Below, piece after piece: positions 16,501-25,221 of a DNA stretch of 64,000 nucleotides. This stretch comes from Flavobacterium xinjiangense (lineage in GTDB: Bacteria; Bacteroidota; Bacteroidia; Flavobacteriales; Flavobacteriaceae). The position numbers and the translations under genes were made by a program. The notes beneath the pieces were generated by a model. It was not told the DNA's origin. It saw only the letters and a list, made by a program, of their open reading frames with translations, and searched no databases. Numbering within the stretch: position 1 is the first letter of the stretch; each line of letters opens with the position of its first letter. The stretch lies in contig NZ_FRCL01000001.1 of the NCBI RefSeq assembly GCF_900142885.1, forward strand, positions 471,480 through 535,479, read 5' to 3'.

Positions 16501-16545
16501 AGTATTCAGTTTTCAGTAGCAGTATTCAGTCTCTTCTGTAAACGG
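16501..16545. repeat. CAGT-rich short direct repeats
   Basis: Two copies of the phrase AGTATTCAGT with TTTTCAGTAGC between them, downstream of greA. A similar phrase, CTGAATACTGCCACTGTAAACTG, lies at 29710-29733, downstream of the tag gene. It looks like dispersed low-complexity intergenic sequence; no function is inferred. Confidence 0.4.
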
Positions 16546-16604
16546 GTTACCATCTTTCATCGAATGTCTATTATCTTAAAGTCCATTATTTAAAAGTCTT
16601 ACTC

Positions 16605-16994
16605 ATGAGCTCCATATTTACAAAAATTATAAAAGGAGAAATCCCTTGTTATAAAATTGCTGAAGATGATAATTTTTTAGCTTTTTTGGATGTAAATCCA
16701 AATGCAAAAGGACATACACTTTGTATTCCAAAACGGGAAATTGATAAGATTTTTGATATCGAAGATGACTTGTATATAGGATTAATGAAGTTTTCTAAAA
16801 AAATCGCAGTAGCATTAGAAAAAACAGTTCCTTGTAAAAGGATAGGAATGGCGGTTATAGGACTTGAAGTGCCTCATGCCCACGTTCATCTTATTCCTTT
16901 GAATGAAATGGATGAAATGCGTTTCCAAAATAAAGTGTCACTTTCAAAAGAAGAATTTGAAGCATTGGCAATACGTATTAAAGCCAATTTATAA
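16605..16994 (+). CDS. HIT family nucleotide-binding hydrolase
   Basis: A 129-aa histidine-triad protein. The catalytic HxHxH motif is in PHAHVHLIPL near residue 90, and the N-terminal IIKGEIPCYKIAEDD and HTLCIPKREI are typical of the Hint branch, which cleaves adenosine phosphoramidates or acyl-adenylates. The usual Hint Zn ligands are reduced to a single Cys in the N-terminal part. The real substrate is unknown. It is downstream of greA, a common arrangement in Flavobacteria as I recall. Confidence 0.93.
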   Translation: MSSIFTKIIKGEIPCYKIAEDDNFLAFLDVNPNAKGHTLCIPKREIDKIFDIEDDLYIGLMKFSKKIAVALEKTVPCKRIGMAVIGLEVPHAHVHLIPLNEMDEMRFQNKVSLSKEEFEALAIRIKANL

Positions 16995-17089
16995 TGTTTT
17001 TCCAAATAAAATAAATTGGTACGGTTTTCGTTTAGAAAGGGAATAGGTGAAAACTTATTCCCTTTCTAATTTTTGAGCCAGTTTGCACG

Positions 17090-18247
17090 ATGAAAAATAT
17101 TTATATACTTCTCTCTTTATTTTTATCCATTTTAAGTTTTGGCCAGCACCAAACAGACTATACTTTAGTTGATATACAAATCTCTAAAATCTCTACTAGC
17201 TCCACTTTTTCAACTAAAGGTATTGCCAATTACATCAATTCAAATTTTAAAACAGACAACGAAAAAATTCGAGCGATTTTTTATTGGACAGCCTCCAATA
17301 TAAGTTATGATATGGAGAATAGGTTTACTTTAAACAGCAAAGAAACTTCTGAAAATAAAATGAAAAACATTCTCCAAACCAGAAAGGGAGTTTGTAGTGA
17401 TTACACAGAAATTTTTAATGATTTAGCCAATAAAGTGGGTATAAAATCAGTAATCATAAGCGGATATACCAAACAAAATGGGGTAATTGATACCATTTCT
17501 CATGCTTGGTGCGCTGCAAAAATAAACAACAAATGGTATTTATTTGATCCAACCTGGGGTTCAGGTTTTGCAAATAACAGTCGTTTCTTTAAAAAACTAG
17601 ATAATTCGTATTTTAAAGTTAGTCCTTCACAATTAATCTCTTCCCACATTCCTTTTGATTATTTATGGCAATTTCTAAATTATCCAATCACAAACCAAGA
17701 GTTTTATCAGGGCAAAACTCAAATTAATAAATCAAAGAAATACTTCGATTTTGAAACTGAAATCGCTAAATATGAATCATTATCAGAAATCGATAAATTG
17801 TATGACTCCGCTGAAAGAATAGAAAAAAATGGAGTAGAAAATAATCTAATTTTAGAACGACTAAAAAATAAAGACAAAAACATAAGTTATCTACGACAAA
17901 AAACAAATGTCGAAAAATTGAATATAATTACTAACAATTGCAATCAGGCTATCAACTTGTTAAATGACTTTATTAATTACAGAAACAAAAGATTCAGTCC
18001 TACCCTACCAGATAACGAAATTAAAAATATGGTTACCACACCAAAACAAAAATTAATTGAATGCCAAAATGCCCTTTATGATATGGGTTACGTTGGAAAC
18101 GGAAATTCATCTAATTTAGTGACGTTAAAAAAATCAATTAATAATGCTTTGGCGCAAACAGAAGAGCATTTAATTTTTGTCCAAAATTATTTAAGCAAAA
18201 ATAATATAGCCAGAAAAGGAATGTTTACCAAAAAAACTTGGTACTGA
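17090..18247 (+). CDS. Secreted transglutaminase-like cysteine protein
   Basis: A 385-aa protein with a signal peptide (MKNIYILLSLFLSILSFG, then QHQ). Residues about 45-170 are a transglutaminase-like fold with the triad visible: Cys in RKGVCSDYTEIF, His in SHAWCAAKINNKWYLFDPTWG, and the following Asp. Bacterial members are often periplasmic proteases or peptidoglycan/peptide processing enzymes. The C-terminal 200 residues are helical and Lys/Asn-rich with no domain I recognise. The gene faces the histidine kinase tail to tail, 10 nt apart. Confidence 0.85.
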   Translation: MKNIYILLSLFLSILSFGQHQTDYTLVDIQISKISTSSTFSTKGIANYINSNFKTDNEKIRAIFYWTASNISYDMENRFTLNSKETSENKMKNILQTRKGVCSDYTEIFNDLANKVGIKSVIISGYTKQNGVIDTISHAWCAAKINNKWYLFDPTWGSGFANNSRFFKKLDNSYFKVSPSQLISSHIPFDYLWQFLNYPITNQEFYQGKTQINKSKKYFDFETEIAKYESLSEIDKLYDSAERIEKNGVENNLILERLKNKDKNISYLRQKTNVEKLNIITNNCNQAINLLNDFINYRNKRFSPTLPDNEIKNMVTTPKQKLIECQNALYDMGYVGNGNSSNLVTLKKSINNALAQTEEHLIFVQNYLSKNNIARKGMFTKKTWY

Positions 18248-18257
18248 TTAAGCTAAA

Positions 18258-19406
18258 TTAAGATGCCTTTTTAAAACTGACTTGCATCGTCGTTCCTTTT
18301 CCTATTTCAGAATTAAGGACTTTTATAGTTCCTTTATGGTATTCCTCTACAATTCTTCTGGTTAAAGAAAGACCCAAGCCCCAGCCTCTTTTTTTGGTGG
18401 TAAATCCCGGTTCAAAAATGGATTTGAATTGTTTTTTTTGAATCCCTCCTCCTGTATCTGTAACATTTATTTTCACATGTCCAGCGTCTTGTTCTATTTC
18501 TAACGATAATTTCCCTCTCCCTTTCATCGCATCAATAGCATTTTTTACCAAATTTTCGATAGTCCAACTGTGTAAAGTAGGGTTTAGTGACACCATTATT
18601 GGGGATTTAGGCGCTTTAAAAGAAAATTCAATTTGCTTTGAAAAACGCGACTGCAGATAATCATAGGATTGCAGCGTTTCTTCTATAATGTCTTTGATTT
18701 CTAGTTTTGGCTCGGAGCCTATTTTTGAAAAACGATCCGTAATTGTTTGTAATCGTTCAATGTCTTTCTCTATCTCGAATGTGGTACTCTCCTCTACATT
18801 TTCAGATTTCAATAGTTCCACCCAACCAATTAAGGAAGAAAGTGGTGTGCCTATTTGATGCGCCGTTTCCTTCGCCATTCCTGCCCAAAGTTTGTTTTGA
18901 GTGGCCATTTTGTTACTTCGGTAAAAATTGTAAACTACACCAGCAAATAGCACTATGATTAACATCAAAGCAATAGGATAATATTTTAGTTTATTAAGTA
19001 AGGCTGAGTTCCCATAATATAGTTTTTGAAACTTTTTTGGTACGTATTCGATTACAATGGGTTCGTTTTCATTTCGTAAATCAGATAAAAAAGCCTTGGC
19101 CTTAATTTTATCTTTTACGGTTTCTTCATCGATATTCACGGTATTTATGATGCTGTCATTCTCCGTAAGAATAATAGGAATAGAAGTGTTGTTGCTGAAT
19201 ATTTGAAGAGGAAGCTCTACATCTGTATTTTCATCAGCATTTTTTAATGTCTTTTGTGCATTTGCCCAAAGGTTCATTTTAAGACGTTCTTCATTTTTGA
19301 AGATTTGAAAAAAGGTATAGGTGTTCCACAGAATTAGAGAAATGATAAAGAATGAAGCAAAAATGATGACCCAGCGGGTTGTGTTTTTTTTATCAGAAAA
19401 CTGCAT
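18258..19406 (-). CDS. Membrane sensor histidine kinase, orphan
   Basis: A 382-aa kinase. Two membrane helices (about 12-34 and 143-162) bracket a periplasmic sensor of roughly 105 residues with no obvious domain. His183 in ETAHQIGTPLSSLIGW is the phospho-acceptor of a HisKA-like helix (HQIGTP replaces the common HELRTP). The ATPase domain shows the N box (NLVKNAIDAM), the G1 box DTGGGI and the G2 region GWGLGLS. No response regulator gene is adjacent. The gene is divergent from the flavin reductase. The signal is unknown. Confidence 0.9.
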   Translation of the reverse strand: MQFSDKKNTTRWVIIFASFFIISLILWNTYTFFQIFKNEERLKMNLWANAQKTLKNADENTDVELPLQIFSNNTSIPIILTENDSIINTVNIDEETVKDKIKAKAFLSDLRNENEPIVIEYVPKKFQKLYYGNSALLNKLKYYPIALMLIIVLFAGVVYNFYRSNKMATQNKLWAGMAKETAHQIGTPLSSLIGWVELLKSENVEESTTFEIEKDIERLQTITDRFSKIGSEPKLEIKDIIEETLQSYDYLQSRFSKQIEFSFKAPKSPIMVSLNPTLHSWTIENLVKNAIDAMKGRGKLSLEIEQDAGHVKINVTDTGGGIQKKQFKSIFEPGFTTKKRGWGLGLSLTRRIVEEYHKGTIKVLNSEIGKGTTMQVSFKKAS

Positions 19407-19547
19407 AAATTAAATTTTGAGGTATAAATATAACGAAATACTCGCATTATTATTTTAGTTTTTGTTTTAAGAAACTTTTTAATGACAGCAAAATATTTAT
19501 TTAATCTTAAATCTGCAAACCTCCTTTCTAAATTTAAAGAGTTTCGT

Positions 19548-19555
19548 TACTTTTG
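19548..19555 (+). promoter_or_regulatory. -7 promoter box of the flavin reductase gene
   Basis: TACTTTTG matches TAnnTTTG and lies about 39 nt before the start codon. Confidence 0.5.
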
Positions 19556-19593
19556 CCTGTTAGCAAACCCCACTCATTATAAACTACGTCATC

Positions 19594-20472
19594 ATGATTA
19601 CTATTGATCCAAAAAGTATTGAAACTGCAAAGCTACAGGGCTACTTACAAAGTTCCGTGGGGCCAAGACCTATAGCATTTGCCAGTACTATTGACACTAA
19701 AGGGAATCCAAATTTATCTCCTTTTAGTTTCTTTAATGTGTTTAGTGCTAATCCGCCAATTCTTATTTTCTCACCTGCTAGGCGTGTGCGAGATAATTCG
19801 ATAAAGCATACTTTAATTAATGCTAAATCTACTGGAGAAGTGGTCATAAATGTGGTGAATTATGATATGGTGCAACAAACGTCTCTTGCAAGTACAGAAT
19901 ATGCTGAGGGCGTAAATGAGTTTCTAAAAGCCGGGTTTACACCAATTCCTTCAGAGGTAGTGAAACCCTTTAGAGTAAAAGAATCGCCAGTTCAATTTGA
20001 ATGTAAAGTAACTCAAATTATCCCTTTAGGAACTGAAGGTGGAGCAGGCAATTTAATTCTTTGTGAAGTGTTGCGAATTCATATTGACGAATGTATTTTA
20101 GATGAAAATGGGTCTATTGACCAATATAAAATAGACTTAGTTTCAAGATTAGGAGGCAACTGGTATTCCAGGTCAAATCAGGGACTTTTTGAAGTCCCAA
20201 AACCACTGACAACATTGGGAATCGGAGTTGATGCCATACCTGATTTTATAAAAGAAAGTGCTATTTTTGATGGAAATGATTTGGGGATGTTGGGTAATAT
20301 TGATGCCTTGCCTACTTTAGAAGAAGTTAGTATATTTGTAAAACAGAATTTTGCTGTAAAAGGAGTTTTAAGCTCAGATGATCAGGAAAAAGTCCATATC
20401 GAAGCTAAAAAATACTTAAATGAAAAAGATGTTTTATCTGCTTGGAAAGTGCTTTTAGCTAAAAAAAATTAA
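19594..20472 (+). CDS. Flavin reductase-like domain protein
   Basis: A 292-aa protein whose first 190 residues form a split-barrel FMN-binding domain: SVGPRPIAFASTID, NLSPFSFFNVFSANPPILIFSP and a VINVVNYDMVQQTSLAS segment. Such proteins bind FMN and either reduce free flavin with NAD(P)H or use flavin for other redox chemistry. The C-terminal 95 residues (ALPTLEEVSIFVKQN..., helical) are an extension. The partner is unknown. It has its own promoter and precedes the DUF3127 gene by 28 nt, so the two may be co-transcribed. Confidence 0.9.
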   Translation: MITIDPKSIETAKLQGYLQSSVGPRPIAFASTIDTKGNPNLSPFSFFNVFSANPPILIFSPARRVRDNSIKHTLINAKSTGEVVINVVNYDMVQQTSLASTEYAEGVNEFLKAGFTPIPSEVVKPFRVKESPVQFECKVTQIIPLGTEGGAGNLILCEVLRIHIDECILDENGSIDQYKIDLVSRLGGNWYSRSNQGLFEVPKPLTTLGIGVDAIPDFIKESAIFDGNDLGMLGNIDALPTLEEVSIFVKQNFAVKGVLSSDDQEKVHIEAKKYLNEKDVLSAWKVLLAKKN

Positions 20473-20500
20473 TTCAAAACAATAACAAAAAATAACGAAG

Positions 20501-20878
20501 ATGGAAGTTACAGGAAAAATTAAAATGCTTGGAGAAGCTAAAAATGTAGGAAATGGAAGTTTCTTAAAAAGAGAACTAGTTGTAACGACAGAGGAACAAT
20601 ATCCACAACATATTTTAGTGGAATTTGTACAGGACAAATGTGATTTATTGAATAGTTTTAAAGTAGGTGAAGCTGTAAAAGTTTCTATCAATTTAAGAGG
20701 ACGCGAATGGGTAGATCCACAAGGCGTAACTAAATATTTCAATGCAATCCAAGGTTGGAGAGTAGAAAGAGTTGCCGCTGATGCACCTAATGCTCAAATG
20801 CCTCCAATGCCAGCGGCTGAAGCTTTTGCTCCAGCAACAAATTTAAACGAAGAAGAAGCAGACGATTTGCCATTTTAA
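20501..20878 (+). CDS. DUF3127 OB-fold-like protein with SSB-type C-terminal tip
   Basis: A 125-aa protein. Residues 1-90 are a small strand-rich DUF3127 domain (MEVTGKIKMLGEAKNVGNGS, KRELVVTTEEQYPQHILVEF, GREWVDPQGVTKYFNAIQGW) resembling an OB fold. A Pro/Ala-rich linker leads to an acidic end, EEEADDLPF. That ending closely resembles the DDDIPF tip by which single-stranded DNA-binding proteins recruit repair partners, so a nucleic-acid role is plausible, but this is inference. It is followed by a terminator. Confidence 0.85.
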   Translation: MEVTGKIKMLGEAKNVGNGSFLKRELVVTTEEQYPQHILVEFVQDKCDLLNSFKVGEAVKVSINLRGREWVDPQGVTKYFNAIQGWRVERVAADAPNAQMPPMPAAEAFAPATNLNEEEADDLPF

Positions 20879-20908
20879 TCCTTTGATCTTAATTGATTTT
20901 ATAAAACA

Positions 20909-20942
20909 AACCCGACAGCTATTTAATTAATTGTCGGGTTTT
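20909..20942 (+). terminator. Terminator after the DUF3127 gene
   Basis: A 9-bp stem (AACCCGACA / TGTCGGGTT) with a 14-nt AT-rich loop, then a short T stretch. The right arm lies 18 nt before the aat start. Confidence 0.85.
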
Positions 20943-20957
20943 ATAGTACTATAAAAG

Positions 20958-21602
20958 ATGTATTATTTAACTGCAGCACTATTTTTTCCTCCCGTCACGC
21001 TGACCAATTCTACAGGTATTCTTGCTCTTGGCGGCGATTTATCACCAGAACGACTTCACCTCGCTTATAAAAGCGGAATTTTTCCTTGGTTCGAAGATGG
21101 AGAGCCCATAACCTGGTGGTCCCCTAATCCCAGAATGGTTTTATTTTTGGATGAATTGGTAATCTCCAAAAGTATGCGGAACATTCTCAATAGAAATATT
21201 TTTACCGTCACTTTCAATCAAAACTTCAGAGATGTAATTTCAAACTGCCAAAATATAAAACGACACGGTCAAAACGGAACTTGGATCACTAACGATATGA
21301 TTGAAGCGTATTGTACACTGCATGAATTAGGAGTGGCAAAATCGGTTGAGGTTTGGCAAAATGAGAAATTGGTCGGTGGTTTATATGGAATCGATTTAGG
21401 TCATGTCTTTTGTGGTGAAAGTATGTTTTCTTTGGTATCGAATGCTTCAAAAGTAGCTTTTTTCGCATTGGTAAAACAGTTAAAGACTACCAATTATAAA
21501 TTGTTAGATTGCCAAGTTTACAATCCTCATCTCGAAAGCTTGGGCTGTAGGGAAATTGACAGAAAAGAGTTTATGAGTATTTTGAATGTTTCTAAAAAAT
21601 AA
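20958..21602 (+). CDS. aat: Leucyl/phenylalanyl-tRNA--protein transferase
   Basis: Adds Leu or Phe from aminoacyl-tRNA to N-terminal Arg/Lys, marking proteins for ClpS/ClpAP (N-end rule). The 214-aa protein shows the conserved GILALGGDLSPERLHLAYKSGIFPWF, then ITWWSPNPRMVLF, and GGLYGIDLGHVFCGESMFS. Length fits the family. It comes directly after a terminator, so it is probably separately transcribed. Confidence 0.97.
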   Translation: MYYLTAALFFPPVTLTNSTGILALGGDLSPERLHLAYKSGIFPWFEDGEPITWWSPNPRMVLFLDELVISKSMRNILNRNIFTVTFNQNFRDVISNCQNIKRHGQNGTWITNDMIEAYCTLHELGVAKSVEVWQNEKLVGGLYGIDLGHVFCGESMFSLVSNASKVAFFALVKQLKTTNYKLLDCQVYNPHLESLGCREIDRKEFMSILNVSKK

Positions 21603-21675
21603 GTTTCGTTATCTTTCTTTGATTCTAGAATTTGAAAAATAAGTATTTTTATAGCCAACTAAATTTTAAAATGTA

Positions 21676-22470
21676 ATGGACAATCCTCCTTTTATTAGCG
21701 AAATCTATATCTATCCCATTAAAAGTTTAGGCGGAATCAATTGTCAAAGTGCCAGAGCAGAGGAAATGGGTTTTGAAAATGACAGACGATGGATGTTGAT
21801 TGATGAAAACAATCAATTTATTAGTCAAAGAGAGCATCCTATTCTGAGTCAATTTCAACCTCAAATTTCTGATGGTAAAATTGAGATAACGTATCAAGGT
21901 AAAAAAAATACTTTTTTTATAAGTGAAAGTATAAATAGTCCAATTTCAGTGCCTGTTTGGGATGATCAAAGCGAAGTTTTCGAAGTTAATAAAACGATCT
22001 CCGATTGGTTTAGTGAATGTCTTGGTTTTACCTGCAAGTTGGTGAAAATCATTGAAATTGGTGATAGAAAACATAAAAGTAAGGCATTGAATGTTACTTT
22101 CAATGTTAGCTTAGCCGATGGTTATCCTTATTTATTAGTTGGGAGCGAAAGTTTAGACCACCTAAATAAAAAATTAGAAGAAAAAATTACGGTCGCCAGA
22201 TTTAGACCGAATATCGTTATTAATACAACACTTGCCCATGAAGAGGATCACTTTGGGATTATAAAAATAGGAGATGTTACCTTCCGAAATGTAAAACCTT
22301 GCGGCAGATGCATAATGGTCAATAATGATCCCATGAAAAGTGTTATAGCAAAAGAACCTTTAAAGACATTAAGCAAATACCGAAAAGTGGATAACAGTGT
22401 TCTTTTTGGAACCAATTTAGTGTGTATTGAAAAAGGGATTGTTAGCGTAGGAGATATTTTGAGTTTTTAG
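21676..22470 (+). CDS. MOSC-domain molybdenum-cofactor protein (YcbX/mARC-like)
   Basis: A 264-aa protein: a MOSC N-terminal beta-barrel domain (ISEIYIYPIKSLGG, residues 6-20) followed by a MOSC domain with ARFRPNIVI and the Cys of VKPCGRCIMVNNDP that in this family holds the molybdenum cofactor. Relatives reduce N-hydroxylated compounds with an electron-transfer partner. It lacks the C-terminal ferredoxin domain of YcbX, so an external reductase is needed. It overlaps the convergent thiF-like gene by 4 nt. Confidence 0.9.
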   Translation: MDNPPFISEIYIYPIKSLGGINCQSARAEEMGFENDRRWMLIDENNQFISQREHPILSQFQPQISDGKIEITYQGKKNTFFISESINSPISVPVWDDQSEVFEVNKTISDWFSECLGFTCKLVKIIEIGDRKHKSKALNVTFNVSLADGYPYLLVGSESLDHLNKKLEEKITVARFRPNIVINTTLAHEEDHFGIIKIGDVTFRNVKPCGRCIMVNNDPMKSVIAKEPLKTLSKYRKVDNSVLFGTNLVCIEKGIVSVGDILSF

Positions 22471-23177
22471 AATTTAAGTTTGTTGAAATTCCAATCCAAG
22501 CTGTTAAATAGTACCAATTCATTCTCTAAAGTTGGTAGATCCATAATCAGTTTCATAGTTTCATGCGCCATCATCGTGCCGATAATTCCCGGAAGAGTGC
22601 CTAATACGCCATTCAAATTACAATTGGGAACGTCTTTTGGATTTGGTGCTTCAGCGAATAAATCCCGAAGATTCTTGCTTCCGTTATGGTTGAAAACAGC
22701 CACCTGTCCCTCAAATTTTAAGATGCTGCCGTAGACTAATGATTTTCCTAACATCACACAAGTATCATTTACTAAATAACGAGTCGCAAAATTATCACAA
22801 CCGTCAACAACGACATGAAAATTCATGATGATTTGCGCGGCGTTTTCAACAGTTAGTTTTTCTTCAAAAGCTATAATATCAATCAATGGATTTAAAGTTT
22901 TCAAAACCGATTTTGCAGTAACTGCTTTTGATTGACCAACGTGCTCCTCAGTATATAGAATTTGACGATGTAAGTTGTGTAATTCTATAATATCAAAATC
23001 AACTATTCCTATAGTTCCTACTCCAGCCGTTGCCATATATTGTAAAATAGGGCAACCTAATCCGCCTGCGCCAATCACTAAAACTCTAGCCTTCTTTAGT
23101 TTTCCTTGTCCCGAATCACCTATTTCCGGTAACATCATTTGGCGGTTGTAACGTAAAAAATCTTGAATAATACTCAT
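22467..23177 (-). CDS. thiF: ThiF/MoeB-family adenylyltransferase, thiamine operon member
   Basis: An E1-like enzyme (236 aa) that adenylates the C-terminal Gly of a ubiquitin-like sulfur carrier, here most likely ThiS. The nucleotide motif GAGGLGCPILQYMATAGVG, the DFDIIELHNLHRQ segment and DGCDNFATRYLVNDTC are standard. The two CxxC pairs that bind Zn in E. coli ThiF and MoeB are missing; only the PNCNLNGVLGTLPGIIG region remains. It is last in the thi operon, 44 nt after thiH. MoeB activity is a possible alternative. Confidence 0.9.
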   Translation of the reverse strand: MSIIQDFLRYNRQMMLPEIGDSGQGKLKKARVLVIGAGGLGCPILQYMATAGVGTIGIVDFDIIELHNLHRQILYTEEHVGQSKAVTAKSVLKTLNPLIDIIAFEEKLTVENAAQIIMNFHVVVDGCDNFATRYLVNDTCVMLGKSLVYGSILKFEGQVAVFNHNGSKNLRDLFAEAPNPKDVPNCNLNGVLGTLPGIIGTMMAHETMKLIMDLPTLENELVLFNSLDWNFNKLKF

Positions 23178-23221
23178 TTTTTTAAGTCTTAAAATTGAAA
23201 AGTTATAAAGTCAAAATTATT

Positions 23222-24364
23222 TTAAATCCTTTGACATTCGACACTCGATCTTTGATTAAAGCTTTTATCCCAATCTTTCCAAACGGGTTCGTATCCTCTA
23301 CTGGAAATGACTTTTGCAATCTCCGAAGCAGATCGTTCATCACTGATTTCAAATTGCTCCAATGATTGCGGATCAACAACATAACCGCCAGGATTAGTTT
23401 TAGAACCTGCACTCATACTGGTAATACCAATTGGAATAATATTATCACGAAATTTTTCATTTTCGCGGGTTGACATGGAGATTTCTAAATCTTCACTCCA
23501 CAAACGGTAGGCGCAAATGAGTTGGGTCAAATCGGTATCATCCATGATAAAGTTGGGCTCAATAACTCCTTCTGCGGGTCGCAATCTAGGGAATGAAACT
23601 GCATATTTAGTTTGCCAATACGTTTTTTGTAAATAATCTAAATGCAAGGCATTGAAAAAACTGTCCGTACGCCAATCTTCCAATCCTAATAAAACACCGA
23701 GTCCAATTTTATGAATACCGGCAGTTCCTACTCGGTCCGGTGTTTCCAGCCGAAAATCAAAATTGGATTTTTTTCCTTTAGTATGATACTTTTTATAAAC
23801 CTCCTGATGATAGGTTTCCTGGTATACCAAAACCGAATAGACACCAGCGTCGTGCAATTGCTCGTATTCTTCAGTTGACAATGGTTGCACTTCGACTGAA
23901 ATGGTAGAAAAATCATTTTTTATCTGATCAATCGCCTTTAGAAAATAATGAATATTTACCGTGTAATTTGCTTCGCCCGTTACCAACAGAACATGATCGA
24001 AACCAGCACTTTTTAAGGCTTCAACTTCTAATGTGATTTCGCTTTCAATGAGGGTTTTTCGTTTTATTTTGTTGTCTAAACTAAAACCACAATAGGTGCA
24101 AATGTTCTGACACTCGTTACTCAGGTACAAAGGAGCATACATCTGAATCGTTTTGCCAAATCTTTTTTTCGTTAATTCATGAGCCTGTTGCGCCATTTGC
24201 TCTAAATAGGGCTTAGCGGCAGGTGAAATTAATGGCAGAAAATCATCAAGACTGCGTTTGTTTTTAGCCAATGCCCGTTCTACATCTTTTGCTGTAGTTT
24301 GGTATATTTTGGTTTTGATGGTATCCCAATCGTAATTGTCAAAAACCGATTTAAATGTTTTCAT
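23222..24364 (-). CDS. thiH: 2-iminoacetate synthase (tyrosine lyase)
   Basis: A radical-SAM enzyme (380 aa) that cleaves tyrosine to 2-iminoacetate (dehydroglycine) for thiazole formation by ThiG; it works without oxygen, in contrast to ThiO. The cluster motif CQNICTYCGF (CxxxCxxC) is near residue 88, with VTGEANYTV and the ThiH-specific C-terminal region (MSAGSKTNPGGY). It is between thiG and thiF, with an 86-nt gap to thiG that contains a short dispersed repeat. Confidence 0.97.
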   Translation of the reverse strand: MKTFKSVFDNYDWDTIKTKIYQTTAKDVERALAKNKRSLDDFLPLISPAAKPYLEQMAQQAHELTKKRFGKTIQMYAPLYLSNECQNICTYCGFSLDNKIKRKTLIESEITLEVEALKSAGFDHVLLVTGEANYTVNIHYFLKAIDQIKNDFSTISVEVQPLSTEEYEQLHDAGVYSVLVYQETYHQEVYKKYHTKGKKSNFDFRLETPDRVGTAGIHKIGLGVLLGLEDWRTDSFFNALHLDYLQKTYWQTKYAVSFPRLRPAEGVIEPNFIMDDTDLTQLICAYRLWSEDLEISMSTRENEKFRDNIIPIGITSMSAGSKTNPGGYVVDPQSLEQFEISDERSASEIAKVISSRGYEPVWKDWDKSFNQRSSVECQRI

Positions 24365-24416
24365 TTATTAGATAATGAGTTGGTTTTACTTTACTCCATA
24401 TTTTTATACGGCTATG

Positions 24417-24450
24417 GCTCCCTCTCCTTTGGAGAGAGCTGGGGAGAGGA
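24417..24450. repeat. CCCTCTCC...GGGGAGAGG short dispersed repeat
   Basis: CCCTCTCCTTTGGAGAGAGC followed by TGGGGAGAGG: an imperfect inverted repeat of G/C-rich arms, strikingly unlike the AT-rich surroundings. It lies between thiH and thiG within the operon. Similar sequences are common intergenic repeats in Bacteroidetes genomes, from memory. Confidence 0.6.
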
Positions 24451-25221
24451 TTACTCATACAAAAAAGCCGTCAGAGGACTCGAAGCTATTGCACGATTAG
24501 CCTTTTGTGCTAATTGCGCTTCATAAGCTTTTCGACCAGCAACTACAGCTTCTCTGAAAGCTTCTGCCATCAGTATTGGATTTCCTGCTACTGCAATCGC
24601 AGTATTTACCAAAACCGCATCAGCTCCAAGTTCCATTGCTTTTGCAGCATCAGATGGTGCGCCAATTCCGGCATCGATAATTACAGGAACTCTACTTTGT
24701 TCGATAATGATTTCTAAAAAATCAATGGTCTTTAATCCTTTGTTGCTGCCAATTGGCGAGCCCAAAGGCATTACCGCTGAAGTTCCTGCATCTTCCAAAC
24801 GTTTACATAAAACTGGATCCGCATGAATGTAAGGCAAAACGATAAATCCTAATTTGGCTAATGCTTCTGTAGCTTTCAAAGTTTCGATTGCATCAGGCAG
24901 TAAATATTTTGGATCAGGATGAATTTCGAGTTTTAGCCAATTGGTTTCTAATGCTTCGCGGGCTAATTGTGCTGCAAAAATGGCTTCTTTAGCATTTCTT
25001 GCACCAGAAGTATTGGGTAATAAATTAATTTTCGGGTGTTTCAGATGTGCTAAAATAGCATCTGTTTCGGTTTCTAAATCAACACGTTTTAAAGCTACGG
25101 TTACTAACTCGCTCCCGGATGCTAAAATAGCTTCTTCCATCTGTTGATTGGAACCAAATTTACCTGTTCCTAAAAACAAGCGGGATTCGAAGGTTTTATC
25201 TCCTATTTTAAATGGTAACAT
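24451..25221 (-). CDS. thiG: Thiazole synthase
   Basis: Makes the thiazole phosphate ring from DXP, the iminoacetate from ThiH and sulfur carried by ThiS thiocarboxylate. About 256 aa; the start is set at 25221 ([23 protein letters not shown]) since residues from a TTG at 25260 overlap thiE and do not fit the family. The barrel shows VTVALKRVD, the Schiff-base region [20 protein letters not shown] and a phosphate loop VLVNTAIA. It overlaps thiE by 14 nt, indicating coupling. Confidence 0.97.
   Translation of the reverse strand: MLPFKIGDKTFESRLFLGTGKFGSNQQMEEAILASGSELVTVALKRVDLETETDAILAHLKHPKINLLPNTSGARNAKEAIFAAQLAREALETNWLKLEIHPDPKYLLPDAIETLKATEALAKLGFIVLPYIHADPVLCKRLEDAGTSAVMPLGSPIGSNKGLKTIDFLEIIIEQSRVPVIIDAGIGAPSDAAKAMELGADAVLVNTAIAVAGNPILMAEAFREAVVAGRKAYEAQLAQKANRAIASSPLTAFLYE

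Noticed and set aside
22467..22470. MOSC gene and thiF-like gene as a molybdopterin unit
   Set aside because: They are convergent with a 4-nt overlap; the ThiF-like gene belongs to the thi operon, so the adjacency is not evidence for molybdopterin.
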